Of a stretch of 8,386 nucleotides of DNA, positions 1 to 6,011 are shown piece by piece; position 1 is the first letter of the stretch; every line of letters starts with the position of its first letter. Source of the stretch: JAWWBG01 sp033721095 (GTDB taxonomy: Bacteria; Actinomycetota; Nitriliruptoria; Nitriliruptorales; Nitriliruptoraceae); the NCBI GenBank assembly GCA_033721095.1, contig JAWWBG010000114.1, positions 1 through 8,386 on the forward strand, read 5' to 3'. The notes under the pieces are model-generated. The model was not told the DNA's origin and did not search any database. It saw only the letters and a program-made list of their open reading frames with translations. The position numbers were made by a program, and so were the translations under genes.

Positions 1-86
1 ACCTTGATGACGGGATCGGCCATCCGCTCGTTGTCCCAGGTCTCGGCATCGAAGGCCATGGCGGAGATCACCTGGACGCTGGCCAC
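1..86 (-). CDS. Start of an unrecognised protein, cut by the left window edge
   Basis: A minus-strand reading frame opens with a GTG codon at 86-84 and stays open to the window edge, giving 28 codons that read VASVQVISAMAFDAETWDNE and then RMADPVIK. Nearly every codon ends in G or C, as in the other genes here. A good ribosome binding site, AGGAG at 96-92, lies five bases ahead of the GTG. The frame is closed upstream by a stop at 128-126, so the start cannot lie much further out. The gene diverges from the DUF2277 gene and shares a gap of about 97 bp with it. The visible residues do not identify a family: no signal peptide or motif is present. I am fairly sure it is a real gene start and cannot name it. 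Confidence 0.6.
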   Translation of the reverse strand, partial: MASVQVISAMAFDAETWDNERMADPVIK

Positions 87-104
87 GACTGCTCCTGGAC
101 GAAC

Positions 105-122
105 ACGGGCGGGACGGGCGGG
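105..122. repeat. Two tandem copies of a 9-bp G-rich unit
   Basis: The unit ACGGGCGGG occurs twice in direct succession (105-113 and 114-122) in the gap between two divergent genes. It lies just upstream of the minus-strand ribosome binding site at 96-92, so it falls in the leader or promoter region of the left-edge gene. The G-run pattern is short and could be chance in such GC-rich DNA. No convincing -35/-10 pair is visible in this gap on either strand. Confidence 0.5.
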
Positions 123-183
123 AGTCTAGGCCCATCGTCGGTCTGGCTAGCGTCGAGGGGCCTGCAGCCACGCGGATGCCGCC

Positions 184-393
184 ATGTGCAGATCCATCAA
201 GACCCTTCGGCCGCCCTACGTCGAGGAACGAACCGACGAGGACGCGCGCGCCGCCGCCCTCCAGTACGTGCGCAAGGTGAGCGGGTTCCGCGCGCCCGCG
301 GCGCACAACGAGGCGGTCTTCACCGCGGCCGTGGACGAGATCGCCGCAGCGACCACCCGGTTGCTGGACGGGCTCGTCGTGCGTGGGCAGTGA
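184..393 (+). CDS. DUF2277 family small protein
   Basis: This is a 69-residue protein of the DUF2277 family, whose function is unknown. The family opening is plain (MCRSIKTLRPP), followed by a helical body with ALQYVRKVSGFRAP (residues 26-39) and a closing helix AVDEIAAATTRLLDGL (49-64). From memory, family members start MCRNIK and carry an RKxSGFRxP segment, and the length is normal. The ATG at 184 is chosen because it yields the conserved Met-Cys-Arg start. The ribosome binding site in front of it is poor. The stop codon overlaps the start of the PHP gene by one base (TGATG), so the two are probably translated together. There is no signal peptide or membrane segment, so it should be cytoplasmic. 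The family call is secure, the role is not known. Confidence 0.88.
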   Translation: MCRSIKTLRPPYVEERTDEDARAAALQYVRKVSGFRAPAAHNEAVFTAAVDEIAAATTRLLDGLVVRGQ

Positions 394-1235
394 TGGGCGG
401 CTGGGACCTCCACACCCACTCGGACCTGTCGGACGGCGTGACGACCATCGAGCAGAACGTCGCCGACGCAATCGCTGCCGGCCTCGACGGGCTCGGGGTC
501 ACCGATCACGACACCACGGCGCCGTTCGACCGGGCGATCGCCGCCGCCGACGGCACGGGGCTCGAGATCATCTGCGGCACGGAGTTCTCGGCCGAGCTGC
601 GCGGCACGTCCGTTCACGTCCTCGGCTACTGGATCGACCCCGCCAACGCGCCGCTCCAGGAGGAGCTCGACCGCCTGTTCAACGAACGCGAGCGACGCGC
701 CGTCGAGATCGTCCGCAAGTTCAACGAGGACTGTGACATCCCCGTGTCGATCGAACGGGTGCGCGAGCTTGCCGGTGAGTCACCGATAGCCCGCCCCCAC
801 ATCGCGCGTGCCGTCGTCGAGACCGGGGCGGCCTCCGAGATCAGCGAGGTCTTCGACACGTGGTTGGCCGACGACGGGCCCGCCTATGTCCCCAAGTACG
901 CCGTGGACCCGGTCCGAGCCGTCGAGCTGCTGATCGGCGCGGGCGGCGTGGCCGTGGTCGCCCACCCGGGGCTGTACGGGGCGCGGACCGGCGACGCCCT
1001 CGACGAGGCGACCATCGAGGCCATGGCCGCCGCCGGGATGGCCGGGATCGAGGCCGACCATCCCGAGCACACCGACGAGCACCGCGAGCAGTTTCGCCGC
1101 CTGGCCGCCGGCCTCGACCTCGTCGTCACGGCCGGGTCCGACTACCACGGTGGGGCAAGGGATCGATCGCTGGGGGAGGTCACCACCTCCCGTGCCGCCG
1201 TCGAAGCCCTGCGCGAACGCCGCCCGACCGCCTGA
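393..1235 (+). CDS. PHP-domain metal-dependent phosphoesterase, RnaAM/TrpH-like
   Basis: This 280-residue cytoplasmic protein belongs to the PHP superfamily. It is closest in layout to the group containing E. coli RnaAM (YciV/TrpH) and a characterised 3',5'-nucleoside bisphosphate phosphatase, which act on short RNAs or nucleotides with bound metals. The metal-binding set looks complete: DLHTHSDLSDG (5-15; His7, His9, Asp14), TDHDT (37-41; His39), Glu64 in GTEFS, His75 in HVLGY, His191 in AHPG, and GSDYHG (248-253; Asp250, His252). A helical insert at about 90-180 carries RPHIAR (134-139), typical of this group and not of the bare PHP domains of DNA polymerases. The ATG at 393 overlaps the DUF2277 stop. 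GTG at 390 is an in-frame alternative one codon earlier. A longer in-frame extension back to 186 runs across DUF2277 in another frame and is not credible. The family is secure, the substrate is inferred. Confidence 0.9.
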   Translation: MGGWDLHTHSDLSDGVTTIEQNVADAIAAGLDGLGVTDHDTTAPFDRAIAAADGTGLEIICGTEFSAELRGTSVHVLGYWIDPANAPLQEELDRLFNERERRAVEIVRKFNEDCDIPVSIERVRELAGESPIARPHIARAVVETGAASEISEVFDTWLADDGPAYVPKYAVDPVRAVELLIGAGGVAVVAHPGLYGARTGDALDEATIEAMAAAGMAGIEADHPEHTDEHREQFRRLAAGLDLVVTAGSDYHGGARDRSLGEVTTSRAAVEALRERRPTA

Positions 1236-1257
1236 GCGCCGGTTTCGGCGACACCGC

Positions 1258-1296
1258 CGGACTGGCCGGACGTACACTGTCCGTTCGTCCAGTCCG
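1258..1296. promoter_or_regulatory. Nested inverted repeat upstream of the FHA-LuxR gene, possible operator
   Basis: In the 131-bp gap between the PHP and FHA-LuxR genes, CGGACTGG (1258-1265) pairs perfectly with CCAGTCCG (1289-1296). Nested inside, CGGAC (1267-1271) pairs with GTCCG (1279-1283) around GTACACT. The core CGGAC therefore occurs four times, two in each orientation. This could be an operator for a dimeric regulator, possibly the FHA-LuxR protein itself. It could also be an RNA hairpin after the PHP stop, but no T-run follows, so a classical intrinsic terminator is unlikely. The central TACACT matches four of six bases of a -10 box, without a convincing -35. The pairing is seen directly, the role is inference. 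Confidence 0.45.
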
Positions 1297-1353
1297 TCGA
1301 GGTCGTCCGGGCTCTTGCCGGCGACGACCGCCGCGCTCGACAATGCCGCTCGC

Positions 1354-1361
1354 AGAGGAGG
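1354..1361 (+). promoter_or_regulatory. Strong ribosome binding site fixing the FHA-LuxR start
   Basis: AGAGGAGG at 1354-1361 is a near-ideal Shine-Dalgarno sequence. It sits five bases before GTG 1367 and eight before GTG 1370. It lies downstream of the in-frame ATG at 1343, so that ATG cannot use it. This decides the start in favour of one of the two adjacent GTG codons. Confidence 0.8.
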
Positions 1362-1366
1362 CTGCC

Positions 1367-1936
1367 GTGGTGCAGAAGGCCGCCAAGATCGTTCCGGTTC
1401 CGACCCTCCACTTCAGTGAGGGCGCGCTGGCGGGTCGTGTCGTCCGCCTCGACCGCGACGAGGCCACGATCGGCCGTCGCAAGGACAACGACTACGTCAT
1501 CCCCGACCCGCGCGTCAGCCGCATCCACGCCCGGCTGACCAAGGAGAAGGGCGCCGTCATCGTCACGGACCTGTCCTCGGCGGCCGGCACGCGCGTCAAC
1601 GGTGAGGAGACGAGCGGCCCGACCATCCTCCATCACGGCGACAAGGTCAGCTTCGGGCCGGTGACAGCGACCTTCGAGGATCCCGCGGCACTCGACGGCG
1701 ACGACGCGACGCTGGTCTTCGACGTGCCCAAGGTCGAGCTCGGGCCCAAGCTGTCGCCGCGGCAACAGCAGGTGCTCGAGCTGATGGCCGAGGGGATGAC
1801 CAATGCCTCCATCGGTGAGGAGCTCGGCGTGACCGAGCGGACCGTGAAGGCCTACGCACAGGAGCTCTACGACAAGCTCGGTGTCCGCAACCGGGCTGGC
1901 GCGGTTGCCGAAGCCCACAAGCTCGGTCTGCTCTGA
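1367..1936 (+). CDS. FHA-domain / LuxR-type HTH transcription regulator
   Basis: This 189-residue protein joins two known folds. An FHA domain, which binds phosphothreonine peptides, covers about 14-104 with its signatures IGRRKDND (35-42), SRIHARL (51-57), DLSSAAGTRVNG (68-79) and HHGDKVSFG (89-97). After a short acidic linker (105-125), a LuxR/GerE helix-turn-helix spans 129-189: LSPRQQQVLELMAEGMTNAS, IGEELGVTERTVK and KLGVRNRAGAVAEA. There is no receiver domain, so the input is probably binding of a protein phosphorylated by a Ser/Thr kinase. No kinase is in the window. The usual Arg-Glu pair near the start of the LuxR domain is Arg-Gln here. MarC follows after 21 bp, so the two are likely cotranscribed. 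The GTG start at 1367 is set by AGAGGAGG; GTG 1370 is equally possible. The domain calls are secure, the regulatory targets unknown. Confidence 0.88.
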   Translation: MVQKAAKIVPVPTLHFSEGALAGRVVRLDRDEATIGRRKDNDYVIPDPRVSRIHARLTKEKGAVIVTDLSSAAGTRVNGEETSGPTILHHGDKVSFGPVTATFEDPAALDGDDATLVFDVPKVELGPKLSPRQQQVLELMAEGMTNASIGEELGVTERTVKAYAQELYDKLGVRNRAGAVAEAHKLGLL

Positions 1937-1957
1937 CCTGAGCAGGCACCCACGCTC

Positions 1958-2572
1958 ATGGAGCTGGACTTCACGCTCGCGACCCAGGCATTCGTGACGC
2001 TGCTCGTGATCATGGATCCGTTGGGCAACGTCCCGGTCTTCCTGTCGTTGACGGGTGGCATGGAGCAGGACGCGCGGCGCCGGGTCGCGGCCCAGGCCGT
2101 CATCAGCGCCACGGCGATCGTCTACCTGTTCGCCATCTTCGGCTCGCAGATCCTGTCGTACCTGTCGATCTCCCTCGAGGCGCTCCAGGTGGCTGGCGGG
2201 GTGATGCTGTTCATCACGGCGCTGTCGATGTTCCGTGGTGAGCTCGACGATCCCGATCCCGAGCAGGGCGCGAGCGTCGCCGTCGTCCCCCTCGGCACGC
2301 CCATGGTGGCCGGACCCGGCGCCATCGCCGCCGTCATGGTCTTCATGGCAGGAGACGTCGGCGTGGGAACCCGCCTCGAGAACCAGCTGTCGGTCGTCCT
2401 GGCGGTTACCGCTGCCCTGGCCGTGGTGTACGTCGCACTGCGCTACGGCACGTGGCTCGAACGGCTCCTCAAGGACAAGGGCATCCTGCTCGTGACCCGG
2501 GTCATGGGGATGCTGTTGCTGGCGATCTCCGTGGAGCTGATCGCCAGCGGCATCACGGCCTACACGGCCTGA
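1958..2572 (+). CDS. MarC family integral membrane protein
   Basis: This 204-residue inner-membrane protein belongs to the MarC/UPF0056 family. Six hydrophobic segments can be read at about 6-30, 43-64, 75-92, 107-131, 143-163 and 177-201. Family signatures are present: IMDPLGNVPVFLSL (18-31) in the first segment and PLGTPMVAGPGAI (111-123) in the fourth, and the length is typical. The family takes its name from the E. coli mar locus, but a role in multiple antibiotic resistance was not borne out; it may be a transporter and the substrate is not known. Translation probably starts at ATG 1958, with only a weak AGCAGG ahead (1941-1946), 21 bp after the FHA-LuxR stop. That fits readthrough from the regulator, which makes this its most likely target by position. 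There is no sign of truncation. Confidence 0.92.
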   Translation: MELDFTLATQAFVTLLVIMDPLGNVPVFLSLTGGMEQDARRRVAAQAVISATAIVYLFAIFGSQILSYLSISLEALQVAGGVMLFITALSMFRGELDDPDPEQGASVAVVPLGTPMVAGPGAIAAVMVFMAGDVGVGTRLENQLSVVLAVTAALAVVYVALRYGTWLERLLKDKGILLVTRVMGMLLLAISVELIASGITAYTA

Positions 2573-2606
2573 GGCGACCACGAGGTTGCCGCCGGCGATC
2601 AGCGGT

Positions 2607-2624
2607 GTGAATGCTGCATTTCAC
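2607..2624. promoter_or_regulatory. Short AT-richer inverted repeat upstream of parA-like gene
   Basis: In the 124-bp gap between MarC and the ParA gene, GTGAATGC (2607-2614) faces GCATTTCAC (2616-2624) around a single T, pairing fully except for one extra base on the right arm. The patch is AT-richer than its surroundings and lies about 75 bp ahead of the ParA start. This suits an operator or part of a promoter for the ParA/zinc-ribbon pair. I see no convincing -35/-10 pair around it. The match is short and could be chance. Confidence 0.35.
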
Positions 2625-2696
2625 CTGTCCGTCCGCGCAGATCGGGGGTTCCAGCGGGTTGGCTGCTGACGTACCGTTGCTCCCGGAGGAGACTCG

Positions 2697-3890
2697 ATGA
2701 CAGCCACGGTGTTCGCGTTCGCGAACCAGAAGGGCGGCGTGGGCAAGACCACGTCCGCGCTGTCCGTCGCGGCCGCGATGGCCGAGATGGGTCGTGCGGT
2801 CCTCGTGATCGACCTCGACCCGCAGGCCTGCCTCACGTTCTCGCTGGGCTACGACCCCGACGAGCTCGAGCCGAGCCTCAACGACATGGTCGTCGGCCGC
2901 GTCGACATGGCCGGCACGATCCTCCAGCACGACGAGATGGACGTGGCCCCGTCCAACATCGACCTGGCCGGCGCCGAGGTCACCCTGCTGTCGCGCACGG
3001 GACGTGAGTACCTGCTGCGCGGACAGATCGCCGAGCTCGCCGAGTCCTATGACGCGATCCTCATCGACTGCGCGCCGTCCCTGGGCGTCCTGACCATCAA
3101 CGGGCTGACTGCCGCGGACGAGGTCATCATCCCCGTGCAGTGCGAGACGCTGTCGCACCGCGGCGTCGCCCAGCTGCTGGAAACCATCCACGATGTCCGT
3201 CGCCTGACCAACCGTGGCCTGGTTGTTCGCGGACTGATCGCAACCATGTTCGACGGCCGCACCAACCACGCCCGCGAGGTGCTCCAGGACCTGCTGGCCC
3301 GCTATGAGCTGAACCTCGTCGGCCCGCCGGTCCGCAAGTCCATTCGCTTCGCGGAGGCACCGACGGACGGGCGCAGCCCCATCGCCGCGAACCTCGACAT
3401 TCCCGGGGTGGCCGCCTACCGGTGCATCGCCCGCGAGCTGCTCGACGAGCCGATCCCGGATGAGCTGTTGGAGGCCGCTCGCTGGGGGCCGGCCGATCGC
3501 GCCACGGTGCTCGGGATCGACCTGCCGGATGACGACCTGCCGGTGGACGAGGCCCCAAGCGCCGATGACGGCGGGGACCGTGATGCTGACGTGGTCGATG
3601 AACCCGCCGTCGACGATGGCGTGTCGGCCCGTGGCGCCTCGGACGTGGAGGTCGGGACACCGGCCACTGACGGTGCCGAGCCGGGCGTGATCGATGTTCG
3701 TGGCGAGGGCGAGGGCGAGGCGGCGGACGACCGGGCAGCGAGCGCCGTGGGGCCAGGGCATGGTGACTCGCCAACAGCGGATGCGAGCGGCTCGCCCGTC
3801 GTCGAGATGGCCGAGGCGAGCGACGCGCCGGACGGCGACACTGACGGTCACCGAGTCGAACCCACACCGGAGCCCGTGGAGAGCGCATGA
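2697..3890 (+). CDS. ParA/Soj-family ATPase with long acidic C-terminal tail
   Basis: This 397-residue protein has a complete ParA-type P-loop ATPase domain at about 1-265. It shows the deviant Walker A KGGVGKTT (12-19, with the signature Lys12), the Walker A' DLDPQ (39-43), the Walker B ILIDCAPSLG (121-130), PVQCETLSHRG (146-156) and IRFAEAPTDGRSP (216-228). Such ATPases dimerise on ATP and position DNA or protein cargo on the nucleoid. The last 120 or so residues (about 275-397) form a low-complexity tail rich in Asp, Glu, Ala, Gly and Pro, likely disordered and strongly acidic, and unusual for the family. No ParB or parS is visible, so this looks like an orphan ParA and not the chromosome-partition pair. 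ATG 2697 is preceded by CGGAGGA. Its stop overlaps the zinc-ribbon start (ATGA), pointing to a functional partnership. Rv3213c of Mycobacterium is a possible relative, from memory. Confidence 0.9.
   Translation: MTATVFAFANQKGGVGKTTSALSVAAAMAEMGRAVLVIDLDPQACLTFSLGYDPDELEPSLNDMVVGRVDMAGTILQHDEMDVAPSNIDLAGAEVTLLSRTGREYLLRGQIAELAESYDAILIDCAPSLGVLTINGLTAADEVIIPVQCETLSHRGVAQLLETIHDVRRLTNRGLVVRGLIATMFDGRTNHAREVLQDLLARYELNLVGPPVRKSIRFAEAPTDGRSPIAANLDIPGVAAYRCIARELLDEPIPDELLEAARWGPADRATVLGIDLPDDDLPVDEAPSADDGGDRDADVVDEPAVDDGVSARGASDVEVGTPATDGAEPGVIDVRGEGEGEAADDRAASAVGPGHGDSPTADASGSPVVEMAEASDAPDGDTDGHRVEPTPEPVESA
3702..3719 (+). repeat. Three tandem copies of hexamer GGCGAG in the ParA tail
   Basis: GGCGAG is repeated three times in frame at 3702-3719, encoding Gly-Glu-Gly-Glu-Gly-Glu within the acidic tail of the ParA-like protein. 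Being in frame and a multiple of three, it can expand or contract without breaking the gene. It is the clearest low-complexity spot in the tail. Confidence 0.6.
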
Positions 3891-4210
3891 CCTCGACGTC
3901 CAGCAAGTTCGATCGCGTTCGCAGGCCGGATCCGACGCTGCGCCGCGAGGATGTCGAGGGCAAGGAGGCGCTGTACTCGACATCCCCCCAAGCCGAGCCG
4001 ACCTCGCACCTGCTCGTTCTGTGTCGCCGCTGCGACGTCGAGACGCCCGTCCAGATCTGGGAGATTCCCGGGATCCTCGTGCCTCCCGTGATCCCCGACC
4101 CCTTCAATCGGCGCGTGCTGGCGAAGTGTCCGACGTGTCGTCACCGCGCCTGGTTGGAGGTTCGCCAGGGTCAGGCCCTGCGAGCCCTCATCGGCCGCGT
4201 CACCAGCTGA
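3887..4210 (+). CDS. Small zinc-ribbon protein coupled to the ParA-like ATPase
   Basis: This 107-residue protein has two CxxC knuckles, LCRRCDVE (Cys46, Cys49) and KCPTCRHRAWLEV (Cys81, Cys84), 31 residues apart. They should bind one zinc ion in a ribbon fold. Between them lies a hydrophobic, Pro-rich stretch, IWEIPGILVPPVIPDPFNRR (58-76 and on). The first 38 residues are polar and probably flexible. There is no membrane segment or signal peptide. Its ATG shares bases with the ParA stop (ATGA, four-base overlap), so it is almost certainly translated with ParA and may be its partner or adaptor. It could bind nucleic acid or protein, and the sequence does not say which. I do not recognise a named family. 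That it is a real gene is well supported by the overlap, the paired cysteines and the codon use. Confidence 0.82.
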   Translation: MTSTSSKFDRVRRPDPTLRREDVEGKEALYSTSPQAEPTSHLLVLCRRCDVETPVQIWEIPGILVPPVIPDPFNRRVLAKCPTCRHRAWLEVRQGQALRALIGRVTS

Positions 4211-4247
4211 CTCGGCGACGACCGCTCATGGCGCCGGGGGGCAGGGT

Positions 4248-6011
4248 CTACGGGAGGTGTTCGACCTTGACGCGACGAGCGTGACGGGGCTGGCCATCGC
4301 CTCGCGCGGCCTCGACGGAAACCTCACGGCGGTCCCTGCGGCCGCCGTTCTGCTTGCTCCGGGCCTTCTGCTGCTGGCGTCCATCGCCGCGGGACGTGGA
4401 CCGGTGTCCCTTGCTGCGCCCGTTTCCGCCCTTGCCCTGGTCCTGGCGGCGATCGCCGCCGCGCTTGCGTGCGCGCGCGGGTGACTGGCCGTCGCGTTCG
4501 CTGGACTTCGGGCGATCGGACGAGGCGTTGCTGTCGGCTGTCGTCCGCGTGCGTTCGCGGGTTCGGACCCGCTCGGTCGCGGGTGCGGACTGGCCGGTCT
4601 CGCGGTCCTTCCGGGTGTCGCGATCACGCGACCGGGTCCGCGGTCGAGACGCAGCTTCTGGTGTGTCGTCTGCGGTCTGGCTCCGGCGCCTGGCAGCGCC
4701 AGACCGCTTCGCGTCGGGGTCGGCAACCTTGCCGACGGGAAGATCGGACTTGGGCGCGAGGCTCTTGCTGCCCTTGCGATCCCAGGGCGTGTCGGTCGGC
4801 AGGTCGAAGAGCTCGGTCAGCTCGTCGGACGTGGAGAACACCTCGCGGATGGGCCCGTCGGCGAGACCGAGGGCCTTGCGGATCAGGTTGGCGCGTTCGA
4901 CCTCGTTGAACTGCGCGAACGTGACCGCCACACCGTCCTGGCCGGCACGGGCAGTGCGGCCGATGCGGTGGAGGTACATCTTCTCGTCGTCCGGGCAGTC
5001 GTAGTTGACGACATGGCTGACGTTGTCGACGTCAAGGCCACGTGCTGCCACCTCGGTGGCAACGAGGACGTCGGCCTTGCCGTCACGGAAGCGCTGGAGG
5101 TTCTTCTCGCGGCTGGCCTGCCGCAGGTCGCCGTGGACGGCGACCGCCGTGACGCCGAGATCCTCGAGGTCGCGCACGAGCCGATCCGCCATGGCCTTGG
5201 TGCGCACGAACACGAAGCAGCCACCCCGTTCGGGCGCCTGCAGCAGCCGTGCCAGGATGCGCGGCTTGTCCATGCGATGCACCTGGAAGAAGTGCTGTGC
5301 AACCGTCGGAGCCGTTTCGTGCTCCTCCTGGTCGGCCCGCATGAATGTCGGCTGGTTCATGTAGCGGCGGCCCAGGCGAACGACCTCGCTGGGCATGGTT
5401 GCCGAGAAGAGCATGGTGTGGCGGTCGTCGGGGCAGGCGCTGATGAGCTGCTCGACGTCGGGCAGAAAGCCCATGTCCAGCATCTCGTCGGCCTCGTCCA
5501 GCACCAGTTCACGGACATGGGAGAGGTCGAGGTCGCCGCGCTGCTTGAGGTCGAGCAGTCGGCCCGGGGTTCCGACGACGATGTGGGCACCGCCGCGGAG
5601 TTTTGCGAGCTGGTCGTCGTAGCCCACGCCGCCGTAGATCGAGACGATGCCGAGGCCGCGTGCGACGCCGATCTCCAGGTCGTTGGAAACCTGGAGGCAC
5701 AGCTCGCGCGTGGGGACGATGACGAGGGCCTGCGGCGTCGGCCCGCCGGGGTCGATGCGCTGGAGCAGCGCGAGCCCGAAGGCGAGCGTCTTGCCGGTCC
5801 CGGTTCGAGCCTGGCCGATGACGTCGGCACCGCTCAGGGCCGTCGGCAGCGTCAGTGCCTGGATGGGGAAGGCCGTCTCGATGCCGTTGTCGGCGAGTGC
5901 GCGGACGAGCTCGTCGTCCACGCCGAGGTCGGCGAAGGTCTGCAGCTTGGTGGGGATGGTGTCGGGATCTTGATCGTTTGGTGCGGTCTGTGTGTCGTTG
6001 GACAAGGTCAT
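4248..6011 (-). CDS. DEAD-box ATP-dependent RNA helicase, RhlE/DeaD type, with basic tail
   Basis: This 587-residue cytoplasmic enzyme unwinds or remodels RNA using ATP, typically in ribosome assembly, RNA decay or cold adaptation. All core motifs are present: Q motif (Phe26 to Gln51), motif I ARTGTGKT (68-75), PTREL (100-104), TPGR (148-151), DEAD (172-175), SAT (203-205), FVFVRTK (266-272), ATEVAARGLD (318-327) and HRIGRTAR (348-355). The helicase core ends near 380. From about 430 to 587 it carries a long disordered tail dominated by Arg, Lys, Ser, Asp and Gln, with no RNA-binding fold I can identify; such tails usually add RNA affinity. ATG 6011 is preceded by AAGGAA four to five bases upstream. 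It converges on the zinc-ribbon gene with a 37-bp gap and diverges from the two-domain protein. The family is secure; RhlE versus DeaD/CsdA cannot be settled here. Confidence 0.94.
   Translation of the reverse strand: MTLSNDTQTAPNDQDPDTIPTKLQTFADLGVDDELVRALADNGIETAFPIQALTLPTALSGADVIGQARTGTGKTLAFGLALLQRIDPGGPTPQALVIVPTRELCLQVSNDLEIGVARGLGIVSIYGGVGYDDQLAKLRGGAHIVVGTPGRLLDLKQRGDLDLSHVRELVLDEADEMLDMGFLPDVEQLISACPDDRHTMLFSATMPSEVVRLGRRYMNQPTFMRADQEEHETAPTVAQHFFQVHRMDKPRILARLLQAPERGGCFVFVRTKAMADRLVRDLEDLGVTAVAVHGDLRQASREKNLQRFRDGKADVLVATEVAARGLDVDNVSHVVNYDCPDDEKMYLHRIGRTARAGQDGVAVTFAQFNEVERANLIRKALGLADGPIREVFSTSDELTELFDLPTDTPWDRKGSKSLAPKSDLPVGKVADPDAKRSGAARRRSQTADDTPEAASRPRTRSRDRDTRKDRETGQSAPATERVRTRERTRTTADSNASSDRPKSSERDGQSPARARKRGGDRRQDQGKGGNGRSKGHRSTSRGDGRQQQKARSKQNGGRRDRREVSVEAARGDGQPRHARRVKVEHLP

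Noticed and set aside
186..392. Upstream extension of the PHP reading frame across DUF2277
   Set aside because: The extension is Arg-rich shadow sequence of the DUF2277 gene. The PHP fold begins at the ATG at 393 with DLHTHSDLSDG close behind it.
860..1366. Upstream extension of the FHA-LuxR reading frame to give a 358-residue protein
   Set aside because: The extra 169 residues are Arg-rich nonsense read through the PHP gene in another frame, and the strong AGAGGAGG at 1354-1361 fixes the start at 1367 or 1370.
1142..2581. Long minus-strand open frame opposite FHA-LuxR and MarC (479 codons)
   Set aside because: Antisense frames in GC-rich genes often lack stops. The product is His/Asp/Arg-rich with no fold or motif and lies across two well-recognised genes.
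2553..3983. Long minus-strand open frame opposite the ParA gene (476 codons)
   Set aside because: It is a shadow of the ParA codons with no recognisable motif, while the plus strand encodes a complete Walker-motif ATPase.
4211..4247. Bidirectional terminator between the convergent zinc-ribbon and helicase genes
   Set aside because: No stable stem followed by a T-run is visible on either strand. The same is true of the 24-bp gap at 6861-6884.
4257..4484. Small plus-strand frame of 75 codons that looks like a hydrophobic membrane peptide
   Set aside because: It is the reverse of the Arg/Lys/Gln-rich helicase tail, whose codons read as Ala/Leu on the other strand. No ribosome binding site supports it.
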